From Myrmaecium sp. VS I D KN 1 (taxonomy: Eukaryota > Ascomycota > Dothideomycetes > Valsariales > Valsariaceae), in NCBI GenBank assembly GCA_019775845.1, contig JADQAV010000041.1, forward strand, positions 186,001 to 250,000: a stretch of DNA of 64,000 nt. The letters are read 5' to 3'. Shown in pieces: positions 1 to 11,870 of this stretch (positions are counted from its first letter, which is position 1; each line of letters begins with the position of its first letter). The notes beneath the pieces were generated by a model. The model searched no databases and was not told the origin of the DNA. It saw nothing but the letters and a program-made list of their open reading frames with translations. Both the position numbers and the translations under genes were made by a program.

Positions 1-1174
1 GCATCTCATTAACAAAAAAAAAAAAAAACAAGTCACATGGTGTTGCTGTGACATTCTTTTTTCCCCATTTTCCATCCCGTTTCACGCATCTCCTCGGAGA
101 GAGAGACAAGAAGAAGAAGAAGAAGAAGAAGAAAACAGGAATTCGCGAGTTTCTCCCCCCGGCATGTGGGATCGAGGAGCCGAGAAAGAGGACAATAACC
201 TTGAGGCTTCATCCTCATCAGTCATCAATCAATCAATCACCCCAACACCTCTCATCGGCTTTTTCTCATTACTTTATAGGAACAAGGGAATGAAGCACAT
301 ACATAGGTACATCGATGTCCACAGATCCACCTACAATATTCCCCCCTGACCCCCTCCCCCTCAGTGCCCCTTCACCAAGTGACCCCTACCTGTTACCCCT
401 CCCCCTCCTCCATCTCCAGACGGAGTACGGGTACTCCCTGCTGGTACCTTGCACAGCCCTGACACAAACACACCATCCCTCTATCCATCCATCAACCCCT
501 CAACCAACCAACCTACCAATCACCCTTCCACCCTCCATCACATCACCAAACCCACCCCTCCCCTAAGCTATGGGGAATCTTTCTCATATTCATATGTACA
601 TAGAGAAACCGGAAGACCTTCCGGCTCGACCGAGCGTGCGTTCGCGTTTCGACAGCTTTTCCNNNNNNNNCCCCCCCCCCCCCCCCCTCCCCCCCTCCCC
701 CCCTCCTTACCTTACCTTGCCTACAGTATGTACGTTATGTTATACCTACCTAGCACGCAGGGTGCAGGTATGTAATGACCGGGTCCCACGATCGGAGATC
801 AGGAAGGGTGTTGTGTGCCTAGGATAAATTACCTATCGTGTTGTTCTTTCGTACGATGATCGTTCTTCCCCTTCCTCTTCTTTCTCTCGGAAGAGGAAGT
901 TGGGGAGGAGATAGGTTTTGATCGGATCCGTTGACCAAGAGTACTAAAGAAAGAAAAGGCAAACATATTCTCTCACCACCGACTTTTATGATGAACAGGC
1001 TGTGTGAGTGATGTACGGAGTTCCGACTGCCGACCGTTTCCTTTCCTTTTGATTTTATCTACGGTAGATAATATCTACTGCCGATATTTTTATGTATTGG
1101 CATTCCCACCACGCCTCATAACCCTATCTATACCTCTCTCTCCCCATCAACCCCCTTCTCCCCCAACCCCCAAT
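1..1174. other. Gene-free flank with low complexity and an assembly gap
   Basis: I see no gene here. It holds an A-run near 15, an AGA trinucleotide microsatellite at about 107-133, pyrimidine-rich stretches, an 8-N assembly gap at 663-670 followed directly by a long C-run, and TACCT-type repeats near 708-760. The right end is the 3' flank of the minus-strand asparaginase gene. Confidence 0.7.
663..670. other. Assembly gap (8 N)
   Basis: Eight unknown bases are followed by a homopolymeric C tract. The C-run probably caused the break, so true length and sequence here are uncertain. Confidence 0.95.
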
Positions 1175-4040
1175 CTAAACCTCCACGCCAGCCAACCGCC
1201 AAACCTCCTTAGCCACCTCGGTCGTCGCGGCGGAAGCATGCAGCCGGGCGTCCGGCAGCTCATCCGAATGCAGATGCGCGCCCGCCTCGACGAGCAGGCG
1301 GACGGGGTCGGCCAGGCCGCGCGCGGCCGCCATGAACAGCGGCGTCCGGCCGGTGCGGCGGTTGCGGAGGTGGACGCTGCCGCCCCGGGCGAGGAACTCG
1401 CGCAGGATCTCGACGTTGGGTCCGACGGCGGCGAGGTGCTGTGTTTCCGAACACGAAGCGGGGAACGCGGAGCGATGCGAATTAGAAAAGTCGTCCGCGA
1501 TTGGAAAGGAAAAAGGAACAAAAAAAAAGATACACGAAAAGCGAGGAGATAAGGGAGATGCAGGGGAATGGAGGACACATCGAATGGCACAGGCGAATAA
1601 GGTAAGGGAGGAAGGCTTCGTTGGAAGTTATCGCCTCCGCACCGCTATCAAGCCCCAGCGTGGTGGATGTCCCGTCGTGCGCAACGAGGCTGATACGGGC
1701 GGCTGGTGGTGGTGGCGGCCTAACGGATAAGGCCAGCCGAGCGACCCCTTGTTGGACGTTTTGTCGGATCGCGGGGTGCGTGACGTGGGAGAGGGAGAGC
1801 CACAAGCGTCTTTTTGGGGGCGTTGGGGGTGTTGATGGAGCAGACGGGAGCGGTCTGTGGTCGGTTGCGGCCGGCAGCGACCGGGGGAGGCGGGGTTCGG
1901 CTCGCTATCATGACGATCTCCCTTCGCCCCCTCCCTCGCCCAGAGTTTATCTACACGCCATCCAGGCGGCTGCGAAAAGAGTTGCACCCGACCGTCCAGA
2001 CTTTCCGAGAGGATCACTGCCTGAGTCGGTGCGACGGCACGCGAAATGAAGGGGCGATTGCATGTAACGTGGCCTCGACGAGCTTATCTGGAGCTCGCTG
2101 TCCCTGATTGACGGCCGACGTCTCCGAGGAGATAGTCGAACATGGCTGGCACGTCGCAGAGCGGTGCCTATCTCGCGCGGACGGACTGATTGGCTTTTGT
2201 CGTAGCGTCGCCGTTCGTAATCGGTGCCCGGGGCAGCGGTCGTGCTGCTCACCTGCCCACTTGAGAATTGTACGAGTTGCATCGCTTCTGGGTCACGGAG
2301 TTGGACAATCTCCGGTGCGTATGACGAGCGAAGTGGGACACGTTCGAAAGGCCGTGACGAAGGCCATCAGAGAAGCCGGAGGCGCACTCCTCTGCCTCTT
2401 CACTGGCCTCTCCATCGGTTGCGTCTTCTGAAGCCACAGTGGTCTCATCCGTGATGATGCTGACAGGGGCCTCCGGAGCACGTTTGGGCAACTCGTCCTT
2501 CACCGCGCCTTGATTACATGCAAGAGAAGAGGAACTCCCACTCACCATTGGCGTGTTTCCCGTGTAATCCGTTTCATTAAGCAGGAACCTGCTCTCCCCC
2601 CTGATCACTTCCCTGACCTTGTCCAAATCTCCAGCTTGGATGGCGTATCCCAGAGCGGTGAGACTCTGCATCTCTGGTGTGAGCGTCCCCTCGATCGGGT
2701 GGGCAAAGTGCATCTGAGAATTTTGCGTAAGCTCCCCTCTGAGATTCACCCCCATTCTCTTCGCGACACCTTCGGGCGTTGCGTCCGGCAGGGATAGAAG
2801 ATACGCGAGCTTCGTGAGCGCGGCTTCGGACGTCATGTCTTGCCCGAACACCACGCCTGCTCTGCCGAGGATCGTCGCAGGCGCATACAGAGGGCTCACG
2901 CTCCCGCTGAGACACTGAGTGACATTGACAATCACGATGCCTCTCTTCACAGCATCGGCCAGAATCCGCGTCATCGCCGAATCCGGCCCGGCTGGCGTGT
3001 TGCCTGCCCCGAAGCTCTCGAGCACCAATCCCTTCAGCCCTTCCGTCTTCAGGAACAGCTCCACCATCTCCGGCTTCATGCCCGGGAACACCCTCAAGCA
3101 TGCCACGTGCGCGGTGTCCAGCTTCGTCTGCACGCTGAACGGCTTGGCATCCGTCGGTCGGTGCACTAGATCCCAGCGCACGTTGGTCCGCAGGCTTGAG
3201 ATCGTGGCCAGCGGGGGAAGGTTCGGACTGGCGAACGCATTGAAGTCGTCCGCGCTCACCTTAGTCGCGCGGTTCCCCCGAAAGAGCTTGGCGTTGAAGA
3301 AAAGGCAGACCTCGGGGATCATGAAGTGGCCGGCGATGACCAGTGCGCCGAGCAGGTTGTCTTGCGCGTCGCTCTGCAGCTCCATCATTGGCGCTTGCGA
3401 TCCGGTCAGGATGACCGGCTTGCCGAGGTTTTGCAGCATGAAGCTCAGGGCGGAGGACGTGTAAGCGAGCGAGTCGGTACCGTGGAGGATGACGAATCCA
3501 TCGTAGAGGGTGTAGTTGCGCGCGACGGTTTGGGCGATCTCATCCCAGCCCTGGGCATCGATGCTCGAGCTGTCCAGGAGATTTTCGAACTCCAGGATGG
3601 CATAGCGGACGCTGCGCTTGTAGATGGAGAGGGGGGTGCGGAGAGATTGCACGGCCTTGCGGGTCCCGGCGCTGCTGGTGACGATTTCAAGGGGATCTGG
3701 GTAGGAGTTGTCGTTGAAGGAGGGACGGGGAGCCAGGCAGCTCCTAAGGAAGCCTTTGGCCTGTGGAGGTCAGCCAAAGCATTGCATCGCTACTTGTTCT
3801 GACATGCGCGGAACTGTCGATGCCACAATATAGCACGGGAGAAGAATGTACTTACTGGCACCAGGCCGTTTTCGGACGGCTGCATGCAAATAGTACCGCC
3901 TGTGACATCGCTAGTCAGCATGTAGTTCCAGGCAACATTTGCTGTCAGAATGACCAGGGGGGTTTCTGGCGAGATGGCATACCAGTGATGACGATCAGAA
4001 CCCGTGCCTCGGGCATGTCTGTTTCTTGAACGCTCGGCAT
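1175..4040 (-). CDS. L-asparaginase with C-terminal ankyrin repeats (type I-like)
   Basis: Hydrolyses L-asparagine to aspartate and ammonia; no signal peptide is seen, so it is probably cytosolic. Proposed exons: 4040-3983, 3899-3856, 3760-2546 and 1438-1175, giving 526 aa. The start ATG reads MPSVQETDMPEARVLIVITG. The first catalytic motif TGGTI (nucleophile Thr22) is rebuilt across intron 1, and the second, HGTDSLAY (Thr129-Asp130), lies in exon 3; TGSQAP follows. From about residue 405 the protein becomes ankyrin-like (GYAIQAGDLDKV, then TGNTPM). The repeat resumes exactly in the last exon with HLAAVGPNVEILREFL and TGRTPLFMAAARG. That join defines a 1107-base intron, far longer than its neighbours. 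Reading through the donor instead stays open for 98 codons and gives a different acidic tail. Asparaginase identity is firm; use of the distal exon is inferred from the repeat continuity. Confidence 0.88.
1439..2545 (-). other. Unusually long (1107-base) intron of the asparaginase gene
   Basis: The donor is GTGAG at 2545 and the acceptor is ACACAG ending at 1439, with a CTAAT-like branch site about 46 bases before it. Its first 297 bases continue the upstream reading frame to a stop near 2249. The rest shows no convincing second gene on either strand and no recognisable mobile element. GC content and codon-like texture resemble ordinary flanking DNA. Confidence 0.7.
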
Positions 4041-5124
4041 GGCGACGTCCCGAAGAGCCGGGATCGAGTTCAGAGATGAAGAGGGCCGATCCGTGCGAGG
4101 TTCTATCCGCGTAGAAACTTGGGAGAGGTGGTCGATAGAACCAGCGTGACGGTATCAGGATTGTAATTAGAGGAAAGGACCCTGAGGAGACACCGGAGAA
4201 AGGGACCACTAGCTCAGAGGCGCGCGACGACAGCGAGAAAATAGAAGGAGCCTAGAAACCCCCAGAGACGAAGGGGAAGATCGGAAGGAGAAAGAAATGT
4301 CGTCTACGGTGACGTGGAAAACGGGGTCCGGTCCCTGTCAAACACCCGCAGCATAGACAGTCAACGCTTCCAAAATCCCTTTCTTTTCGTTCTTCTCTCG
4401 GAGCACTTCTCGTCGTCTCGTTATCAAGATTTCCCCGAGAAAGAAAAGTTCCGGACGTTCTCGCAACAGGTGACGATCGGGGCGCGAAGAGAGCGAAGGA
4501 CCAAATCGATCGATCACGAGGAATAAAGGGATAGTAAGGGCTTCGAAGAGGGTTTTCCAAGCGGATCTCCTTGGCTCCCGTAGCTTTTGGTGTTGTCTAC
4601 CGTAATAGCGTCGAATATCGTTTTATGTTCAATCCAGAAAGCTCAGGCCGAATTCTCTCGGGGCGGGCAAGTAGGCATATATTATTATGTTGACGAGGAG
4701 GAGGAAATCTAATTGTAGAGGGAAAAGGGAAGAAGAGAAGGAAGAAAAAGTGATGAATCAAGCACGACGGGCAAAAAAGCAGGCAAGGGTCCATAGCGCA
4801 TCCCCGAGGTGGAAGTTCCATCGCCGAAGCTAAGCCGACACGATGGGGTAATGAGAATTGGCAGACCTCCAGCACGTTCGACAACGGTGTGTGTGGGGGA
4901 GCCGTTCCTGTACTGGAGATCGGACCGGGTGGCAGAGGTCACTGCAATGTGGAAGAAATATGTGAATAGAAAATCTAAGGAGCAATATATCTCATTATTA
5001 TATCCGGATGAAGGGATTTATTTCCAGGAAAGACGGGTATCAAGATGTTTAGAATGGAAAACCGTGTGCAAGGAGCAATTCGCCTACATCACCGACGCCT
5101 CTCATGCCATGCCGTACTGGTGGC
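4041..5124. other. Intergenic: asparaginase promoter and 3' flank of the GRAM gene
   Basis: No convincing gene. Short ORFs on both strands lack recognisable content. The left half is presumably the asparaginase promoter and leader, and the right end is the 3' region of the minus-strand GRAM-domain gene. Confidence 0.6.
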
Positions 5125-7420
5125 TTACATCGGATCATACTTCTTCTCATCCTCAACGCCGTCGGACCCAGCAAGCTCACTGGGGTCGCTTTGCTTGACC
5201 ACCTTCTCGTCGTCGTTGTCGTCCTGGCCTTCTCCAAACTCCTCTTCAACATCCGACGTCGTGATCGCAGTCCCTTTGTCCACCGGCTGAAGCACTTTCC
5301 AGCCCAGGCCTGAGAAGCCAATGATATAATTGAACGCCTCATCCCGCTGCTTCATCGTCCTCAGCGTCAAGACCTGCCCGTCCTTCAGGATCAGCTCAAT
5401 CCCCTTCCACTTCTTCATTTTCAACGTCGTCTCATCGAACTTTCGCAGCTCCGCAAGCTCATCGTAGTTGCACTTCCAGTACACCTCTTCCTTGATCATC
5501 GACTGGAACGAGCGTTTCTCCACGCGAATGCCGTTCTGTGAGATGACAAGATGGCCGGCGACATGGTTGCAGGTGCAACTGAAAGAGAGGTAGTCAACGT
5601 CCAACGAGGTCTGGTTCTCGACGCTAGAGATAGTTGCGGAAGAGCTTCCACTGCTCGGGGCCTGCCTAGGATCAACAGACACGGCGGTCGTGGCTGTCGA
5701 ATGGAAGGATTCCTTGCTTGAACCGGGTCGCTCGGCCTGCCGCTTGAGCAGAGCAGTCTTCGTTTCATCCGCGCGCTTCCGGAGGTATACCATGGCCCAC
5801 GAGAGAGAAGTCGGGATATCCCAGAAGATCCAGTTGAGCGGCATAACGAGGTGTCTGTACTCCGGATGCGGGCTGCTGACCGGACCTCCGAGGAAAAAGA
5901 CATTGATGCAACCAAGCGTGACGATTCGCATGGAAAAGCCCACAGGGGTCAAAAGCCCGAGGGCAATCGCGCAACCGAGACAGAAGAGTGTCTGTGCAGT
6001 TTTTTCCGGCCACTTCCACTCGTAGAAGTTCTGGATGACCTCCATGAAGTCTGCAAGATCACTGAGCTGAGTCTGTGCAGTTGGGCCGACCTTATTGATG
6101 AGTGGATCGATCCATTTCGTATCACCATGCTGACCAACGAGCTCTCCAAACCTGGCTGCGGTTGTCCCTTGATCCATCGTCCGCTTGTGGGTTTCGCGGA
6201 GCGCGTCGACCGAGTTACCGTGGACGCGATTGTGTACGATGGTCGCCACAAAGTACATTAACTGCGGACGGTCAGCACGCGCACGTTAGGGGTATCAAGG
6301 TGGATCACATACAATTGCACTTATCACCACATCATGCAACCACAACCACATCCACGTCGCGTATAGAAAAGCACTCCAAGGCGGATCCTCCCATCGATAG
6401 ACTTGCCGAAGTCTGCTGAACCAATCCTGCCATGGCTCTGAGGCCATGATTATGCGCTCCACAGATCCGATCAAAGCGTCACGATTGAACTCTGTTTTGC
6501 CAGAGTCATCAATGTAGCGCGCAGTGTAATCCTGTGTTGCCCATAGCAGGTACTAGATTGGCGTCAGCTAATCTTCGTCTCACACATTACGACACGCGGT
6601 CTATGTTGGTCATAGGACTTACCTGGCCAAGATACGCCTCCCATTTGATACGCTGATAATTGCCATTCTGGTCGTAAACCTTGAACTCAGAGGGATCAGG
6701 CTTCTTGAAGCGTTGATCCGGCACAACCCGCACTCTCCGAACGTATCTACTAGTTAGCCATGCCACCCTCATACCCAGCCGCCGATCCTCAATCGACTGG
6801 ATGATATCCTCTTTCCTATCGACATCACCATCACCCACCGATCCCTGGCTGCTTCTCCGCGCCCTAGCATCCTCGAGCTCATCGTAAGCCTTCAAGAAGA
6901 CCTCGTCCTGCTGCCGCGAGATGTAAGGCTGCTCATTGGTCGCCAACTTCCCCGCAGCCTTGTTCTTGGAGAACTTTTTCGGATTCGTCAGAGCGCTCTT
7001 AATGTTCAGGAAGGGGGCGGTGGTTGAGTCCAGGGTCTTTGTCACGATGTTACGGTGGTCTCCGAATAGCTGTCCAGGATTGAATGCAGGATTGTCATGC
7101 AGAGTTTCCAGAGGATCATCGGACTCTGACGGAGAAGTAGCCCCCTGCTCGGCAATCTTTTTATCATCCTTCTTATCCGGTTCGACGCCAAATATCTTCT
7201 TAGTCCTGTCCTTGGTCCTCCTGCTGAGTTCTTTGATTTTCGGGTGTTTCAGCCGTTCAGAAAGCCTCCGCTGAGGACCATCGTCCGAACCATTGCTGCG
7301 CTCAACTGCTTGGTCCTCGTTTGGTTTGATCGCTGGAATCTCGTCGGCTAGGGGGCGATCGACGTCGTCTAACCCGGGATCGAGGCCGCCGGGAATGGCG
7401 GATGACGGCGCATTGTCCAT
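5125..7420 (-). CDS. GRAM-domain membrane protein, fungal DUF3292-like
   Basis: Proposed exons 7420-6623, 6552-6313 and 6261-5125 give 724 aa. The first about 270 residues are polar and charged, with a basic patch (KELSRRTKDRTKKIFGVEP). The middle has aromatic and hydrophobic segments (WSAFLYATWMWLWLHDVVIS, then LMYFVATIVHN), and a further pair around TLFCLGCAIALGLLTPVGFS, so it is an integral membrane protein. After a Ser-rich linker comes a GRAM-like domain (LSFSCTCNHVAGHLVISQNG ... FNYIIGFSG), a PH-like fold that in other proteins binds lipid or membrane. The tail is acidic. From memory it resembles fungal DUF3292 proteins, whose function is unknown. GRAM assignment is fairly firm; lipid transfer or contact-site function would be speculation. 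The donors are GTAAGT and GTATGT, and all phases agree. Confidence 0.8.
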
Positions 7421-8208
7421 GTGAGAGTGACGGGAGGGGTCAAGCTTGGGCGCGTTGTGGATTCGTGCAGATTGTTGAGGTGCTCCTCTCTTAAACCTCT
7501 ATACGCCCATTCTCTGGCCTCGGAATTGAAATGGTTAAGGATCCGGAGCAGGGATCGGATCAGGAAGTAGGTCAGGGACGAGGAAGCGAAGAGAGAAGGG
7601 CGTAGAAATCAAGGGTTGCAGACAACGCGGAGGCAAGCGACGGGCCCCTCCATTAATATGTGCAATTCCCGGTTTTCGGGGTTTGACACGGGCAGAGCCC
7701 CAAGCGAATGGAAACAGCAGCCTGATCGCTGGGCGAACGAGCGAGGCAACAACAGATGGGAGCCAGGTGCTGCTGGCTTCATCAAAACCTGCGAATCGCT
7801 TGCGTGGCGCAGGCCCTGATCTGCAGCCACGGCGTCGTCAGGGACGAGTGCGTCATTACCCGCTCGCTCAATGTTTAATCACGCTCCCTATCACCATTCA
7901 TCTACTAACAGACCGCTGACAGTGCTTAATTGCTGGAAGGGGCTTTTTTTCTCTCATTCACGACAGGCTATATTACTACTGTGTATACCTGTACTATGGA
8001 CTTCAACTAAAGACCTCCCAGATCGCCTGCCTTCTAGGCACTGAGATGTCATCCCAGATCATCAAGCGTTTCTGCGGTCGGTCCGCATAGTCAGCTGGTA
8101 GACCCAGCAGGAAGCATAGCCTTCAGTGTGGGCCCTGTCATTCCACGTGCTGTCAAGAAGCCATTACGCACTTCAATTCCTTCGTGCTTCGAGACCGAAT
8201 GGTCCGCA
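7421..8208. other. Intergenic region
   Basis: No gene seen. This is the promoter and leader of the GRAM-domain gene on the left and the 3' flank of the nucleotidyltransferase-like gene on the right. Confidence 0.6.
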
Positions 8209-9486
8209 TTACCCCTGCTTGGGCGCCTCCTGGCCGTCCAGCGACTGCAAGGTAGTACCAGAGGCTGTCGAAGAGGCTTGTTTCTGATCGGGACCGTCAT
8301 TCAAAGCCTGTTCGCCATCCTTTGACAGTTTTCTACTTTTGGCTTCACGCTCCATGTCTCGCTGATGCTTCTCGGACTTTATCCTTTCTTTCTCCCTCGT
8401 CTGAACTTCCTTCCAATTGATGCTGATCCAGTCAAAGAGTTTTCCTCGATGCTCCAGTGGTACCTGTGATACCCACAGTTGTCTGCTGTCCAAATCAACT
8501 GATGGTGTCGTCTGTATTGCTGGTAAACCATCACAGAACGAAACCCACCTCTTCAGTGCTCTCACTGCTAGGTTCCGCTTCGCACCTTCCAGAGGTAGCA
8601 GTTTCGCAATGTCACTCCAAAGTTCGCTTTCCTCCTCCTTTATTCGATGTTCTCGAAGCATTTGTCCATATGTTTCCTCGGCACCAAAATGCCTGATAGC
8701 CTCAGAAAGTATCGATTCACGCGTCTGCTCTTGCTTATCCAATCCGATTTCAGGATGTGCCGGAAGCCATTCTTCAATGAACCGCCTGTATGTGGGACGC
8801 TTCGCCATACGTTGCCTATCGTTTGCTTTCTCCCTTCTGCGCTCTTGAAAAGCAGCAGTAAAGAAGTGGCCCGCTGTCACCCATCGGAACATCTGGTCCT
8901 CGTCGTCGAATCCCTGAGAGTAACGTGCGGTGTCTAGACCGAAAAAGTCGAGAGTTTGGTTGTAATCTCCAGTGAGGAATAGCAAACTTGCTTTTTCATT
9001 ACTGGCTTCGATCTCAGGAATCCGGACGTGCAATCCTCTGTCGTTAATTGTGAAGCCAGCATCCCTATGCACCACGGCGATAATCTGCACGAGGTCGCCA
9101 TATGAGTGCATGAAAGTCTCCCATTCCAGTCTACCCTCTTTGCAGATGGTGATATCGAGCTGGAAATATTCTCCCTCCCTGTTTGGTAACGGGATGGCAT
9201 AGCTGCTGGTGGGACTGTTCAGAGACCGCAGGCATCGGATAGCTCCCAACTGCTTCAAGAAATCTTCCTCGGTCAGAGAACATCTTGGTCCTTCTACGAG
9301 GATATCGATATCGCCGTGGTCTACCTTGCTTGGAGCCTCTTTGGGGCTGACAAGCTTGTCGAAATGAGATGTTAGGATATCAAGATATCTCTCCTTGAGC
9401 TCACCATATATGTCTGGCTTGAGTCTTGGTACCGCCAGAGGAGGCGAGCCATCTGGGCCGGGAGTCCGAAACGCTTGACCACCCAT
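8209..9486 (-). CDS. Nucleotidyltransferase-fold protein, uncharacterised
   Basis: A single uninterrupted frame of 425 aa starting at a true ATG (MGGQAFRTPGPDG). Residues about 50-65 read DHGDIDILVEG, matching the hD-h-D metal-binding signature (DID) of the polymerase-beta-type nucleotidyltransferase fold. A basic, highly charged C-terminal third (EREAKSRKLSK) ends in a Ser/Gln-rich tail. No signal peptide or membrane segment is visible. The substrate is unknown: the fold covers tRNA, RNA, protein and antibiotic nucleotidylation. I cannot place it in a named family. It has no obvious functional partner next door. The gene itself is well supported by frame length and composition; the fold assignment rests mainly on the DID motif and its context. 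Confidence 0.72.
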   Translation of the reverse strand: MGGQAFRTPGPDGSPPLAVPRLKPDIYGELKERYLDILTSHFDKLVSPKEAPSKVDHGDIDILVEGPRCSLTEEDFLKQLGAIRCLRSLNSPTSSYAIPLPNREGEYFQLDITICKEGRLEWETFMHSYGDLVQIIAVVHRDAGFTINDRGLHVRIPEIEASNEKASLLFLTGDYNQTLDFFGLDTARYSQGFDDEDQMFRWVTAGHFFTAAFQERRREKANDRQRMAKRPTYRRFIEEWLPAHPEIGLDKQEQTRESILSEAIRHFGAEETYGQMLREHRIKEEESELWSDIAKLLPLEGAKRNLAVRALKRWVSFCDGLPAIQTTPSVDLDSRQLWVSQVPLEHRGKLFDWISINWKEVQTREKERIKSEKHQRDMEREAKSRKLSKDGEQALNDGPDQKQASSTASGTTLQSLDGQEAPKQG

Positions 9487-10229
9487 CTCTCCTCAGCACT
9501 AGAGTTCAAAGTCGGTGCTTCCGATGAAACTTGAGGTCTACAGGTGGGCCGCTGTACGGAGTAGGCACCTAGAGAGATCAACCAGCCGGCTTCTGGTACG
9601 TTCCTGTGATCACAACTCTTCACAGTATCTGCTATACCGCAAGAAATGGAGTGTAACGCCGAGAGACGTCAAAGAATCCACGCTCGGCAACGAGAGAGCA
9701 AGAAACGACAATACGCGATTGCTCAGGCACGGCTAACCATGTAAATCCAGTCGTGGTCCGCTAGAAGAGACTAGTGGGTTAAGTACGAAACACAAATCCT
9801 TTCTTTGAAACAGGGCTCGCGGTGGTGGAGGGCTTGAAATAACTTACTCGGAATCGCGAAGCGAGACGCAGCACGTTGTGGGTAATCTAATATATGAGCG
9901 TGGTGGTGTATTGCTGCTTGACGGTTAAAGGGCGTTGTTCATGTCTGCGAGTCCTAAATTACCTCTGCGCAGGTACCTCGCAGCGGGAATGGAAAGCTTT
10001 CAGCCCTACCGGATCGGCAGAGCTAGTGCCACTTTCTGGCGCCGGCAAGGGAGCTCTGGCCACCAGTCGCAGGACCCTGTTTGCCTTCGAATTTTTTGCG
10101 GGTACCCCAACATTTTCACGTTAAAAGTCCTCCCGTCCGGCATTCCATTTCCTTCCCATCCTCAGCACCGCTCTCCAGTCTTAATATCATTTCTTTCATA
10201 TTTTTCTTCCGTGATACCCAAAACACAAA
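9487..10229. other. Divergent promoter region
   Basis: It lies between the minus-strand nucleotidyltransferase-like gene and the plus-strand NAP-family gene, so it probably contains both promoters. No gene is seen. A pyrimidine-rich leader (about 10135-10215) precedes the NAP start codon. Confidence 0.6.
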
Positions 10230-11350
10230 ATGGCAGAGCAAACACCTGAACTCGCTGCGACCTACGAGGATTTGATCGCCCTCGAGCACGAATTCGATGA
10301 TGCCGAGCTTGAAGTCCGTACGTTAGATGCCTATCGCGAGACCCACCCCAGTGCGTTGGCCACATCCAGCTAACTCGAGTGATCTTGCAGTGCGCACCCA
10401 GCATGCCCTCACTGCCCCGCTCTACCGCAAGCGCGAGGCTTTGATCTCCAAGATCGAACACTTCTGGCCCCTGGTCTTCGAACAGGCGCCGCCTGAGCTG
10501 GACCAGGCCATCCAGCCGTCGGACAGCAAGGTTCTTGCTGAGTCCCTCAAGTCCCTGGACATCGAGCGCTTCGAGATCAACGAGCCGAGCGGATCGCCGC
10601 GCAGCTTCAAGGTCATCTTCAAGTTCAGCGAGAACGCGTACTTCTCGGACGAGGTGCTCGAGAAGAAGTTCTGGTTTCGCCGTGCGTCGAACGGCTGGAC
10701 CGGTCTCGTCAGCGAGCCGGTCAAGATCAACTGGAAGAAGGGCAAGGATCTCACCGACGGCGTGACCGACGCGGCCGTCAAGCTCTGGGAAGCGAGACAA
10801 AAGAAGGGCGACAAGAAGGACAAGGACCTTCCGGAGTTCAAGACGCTGGTCAGGAAGTTGGAGAACTCCACCGAGGGCGCGCAGAGCTTCTTCACCTGGT
10901 TCAGCTTCGTGAGCAGCGGTCCCCATGTCACCGCGGAGGAGTCCGCGGCCGCAAACGCCAAGGAGGCCGAGATCCGTGCCAAGAGGAAGGCCGGGGAGAA
11001 GGTGGACGAGGACATGAAGGACGACGAGGAGGAGGATGACGAGACCTATGAGCTGCTTAAGGCCGAGCCCTTCCCTGGTGGCGACGAGCTCGCCGAGCTC
11101 CTGGCTGACGATGTCTGGCCCAATGCTATCAAGTACTTCAGTATGTTTTCATTCGATCCCGCATCGATTGCTTCGACTAACATCCTGCGCAGCTTCTTCC
11201 CACGAGGTCGATGACGAGGAGCTTTCCGAGCTCGACGTGGACGAGTCGGACAGCGATGAGGAAGTCGACATCCGGGCTCTGGTCGGTAAGGGAACAAAAA
11301 AGACCAATGGCAGCCCCGGCGCTCCCCCGGCGAAGAAGCGCAAGACCTAA
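10230..11350 (+). CDS. NAP/SET-family histone chaperone (Vps75-like)
   Basis: Exons 10230-10317, 10391-11140 and 11193-11350 encode 331 aa, starting MAEQTPELAATYEDLIALEH. The N-terminal helix that should dimerise (DLIALEHEFDDAELEVLRTQ) leads into the NAP fold: KREALISKIEHFWPLVFEQ, then IKFKF-type strand FKVIFKFSENAYF and the FFTWFSF motif near residue 210. An acidic stretch (DEDMKDDEEEDDE) and a second acidic tail ending in the basic PPAKKRKT, a likely nuclear localisation signal, complete it. Length and the acidic tail fit SET/Vps75-type chaperones rather than the longer Nap1. Members bind H3-H4 or H2A-H2B; Vps75 works with the acetyltransferase Rtt109. Orthology to Vps75 specifically is inferred. 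Confidence 0.88.
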
Positions 11351-11870
11351 AGATGTGATGGAAACCCAGTCGCCTTTGAATAATACTGTACTCTTAAAGT
11401 CTTGTATCTAGCACAGCCCAATATTTAAGCTTATACTTGAGCGATGATGCTACGAAATTAATCCAATGTTGGTCCTTTTCAGTTCGGCGCGGATATACTC
11501 GTCGTTCCCAAGTGGTAGAGCCATGATATAACCGACGTAGGATGTACGCACTGGGTGGACATGACCACCTTCGGCACGGAGGGGGCGGAAGCTCACACAT
11601 CGGTAAGGTGAGGTACCGAAGGTAAACATCCCGGTGCCTTGCCTTGCCTGAACTCTGATCTGACCTTCCCTAACTGGAAGCTCCCCCATCCTCTCCCACC
11701 GGACATCGACTACAGGAATTGCAGATCTACAGTACTCGCACAACGTTTCCACGCCATGTCCCTGCCAGACTGGCCAAGTCCTGCATCGCGCTCGTCATGC
11801 CGCATGAGTTGGAGCCGGATGCTCGTATACATCCGCCCGGAGAAGGGATGTTCAGGATCTTCAGCATGAG
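11351..11870. other. Intergenic region between the NAP gene and the GH1 gene
   Basis: No gene seen. It holds the 3' flank of the histone chaperone and the distal promoter of the glucosidase. TACC/GCCTT-type repeats occur at about 11600-11650 (GGTAAGGTGAGGTACC and CTTGCCTTGCCTG). Confidence 0.6.

Noticed and set aside
1147-1590. Overlapping ORFs on both strands in the asparaginase last exon
   Set aside because: They are shadows of the ankyrin exon 1438-1175, whose frame continues the upstream repeat exactly.
2249-2545. Read-through C terminus of asparaginase as the primary gene end
   Set aside because: The ankyrin repeat breaks off in mid-motif there and resumes in the distal exon, so splicing is the better primary model. 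Kept as a finding only.
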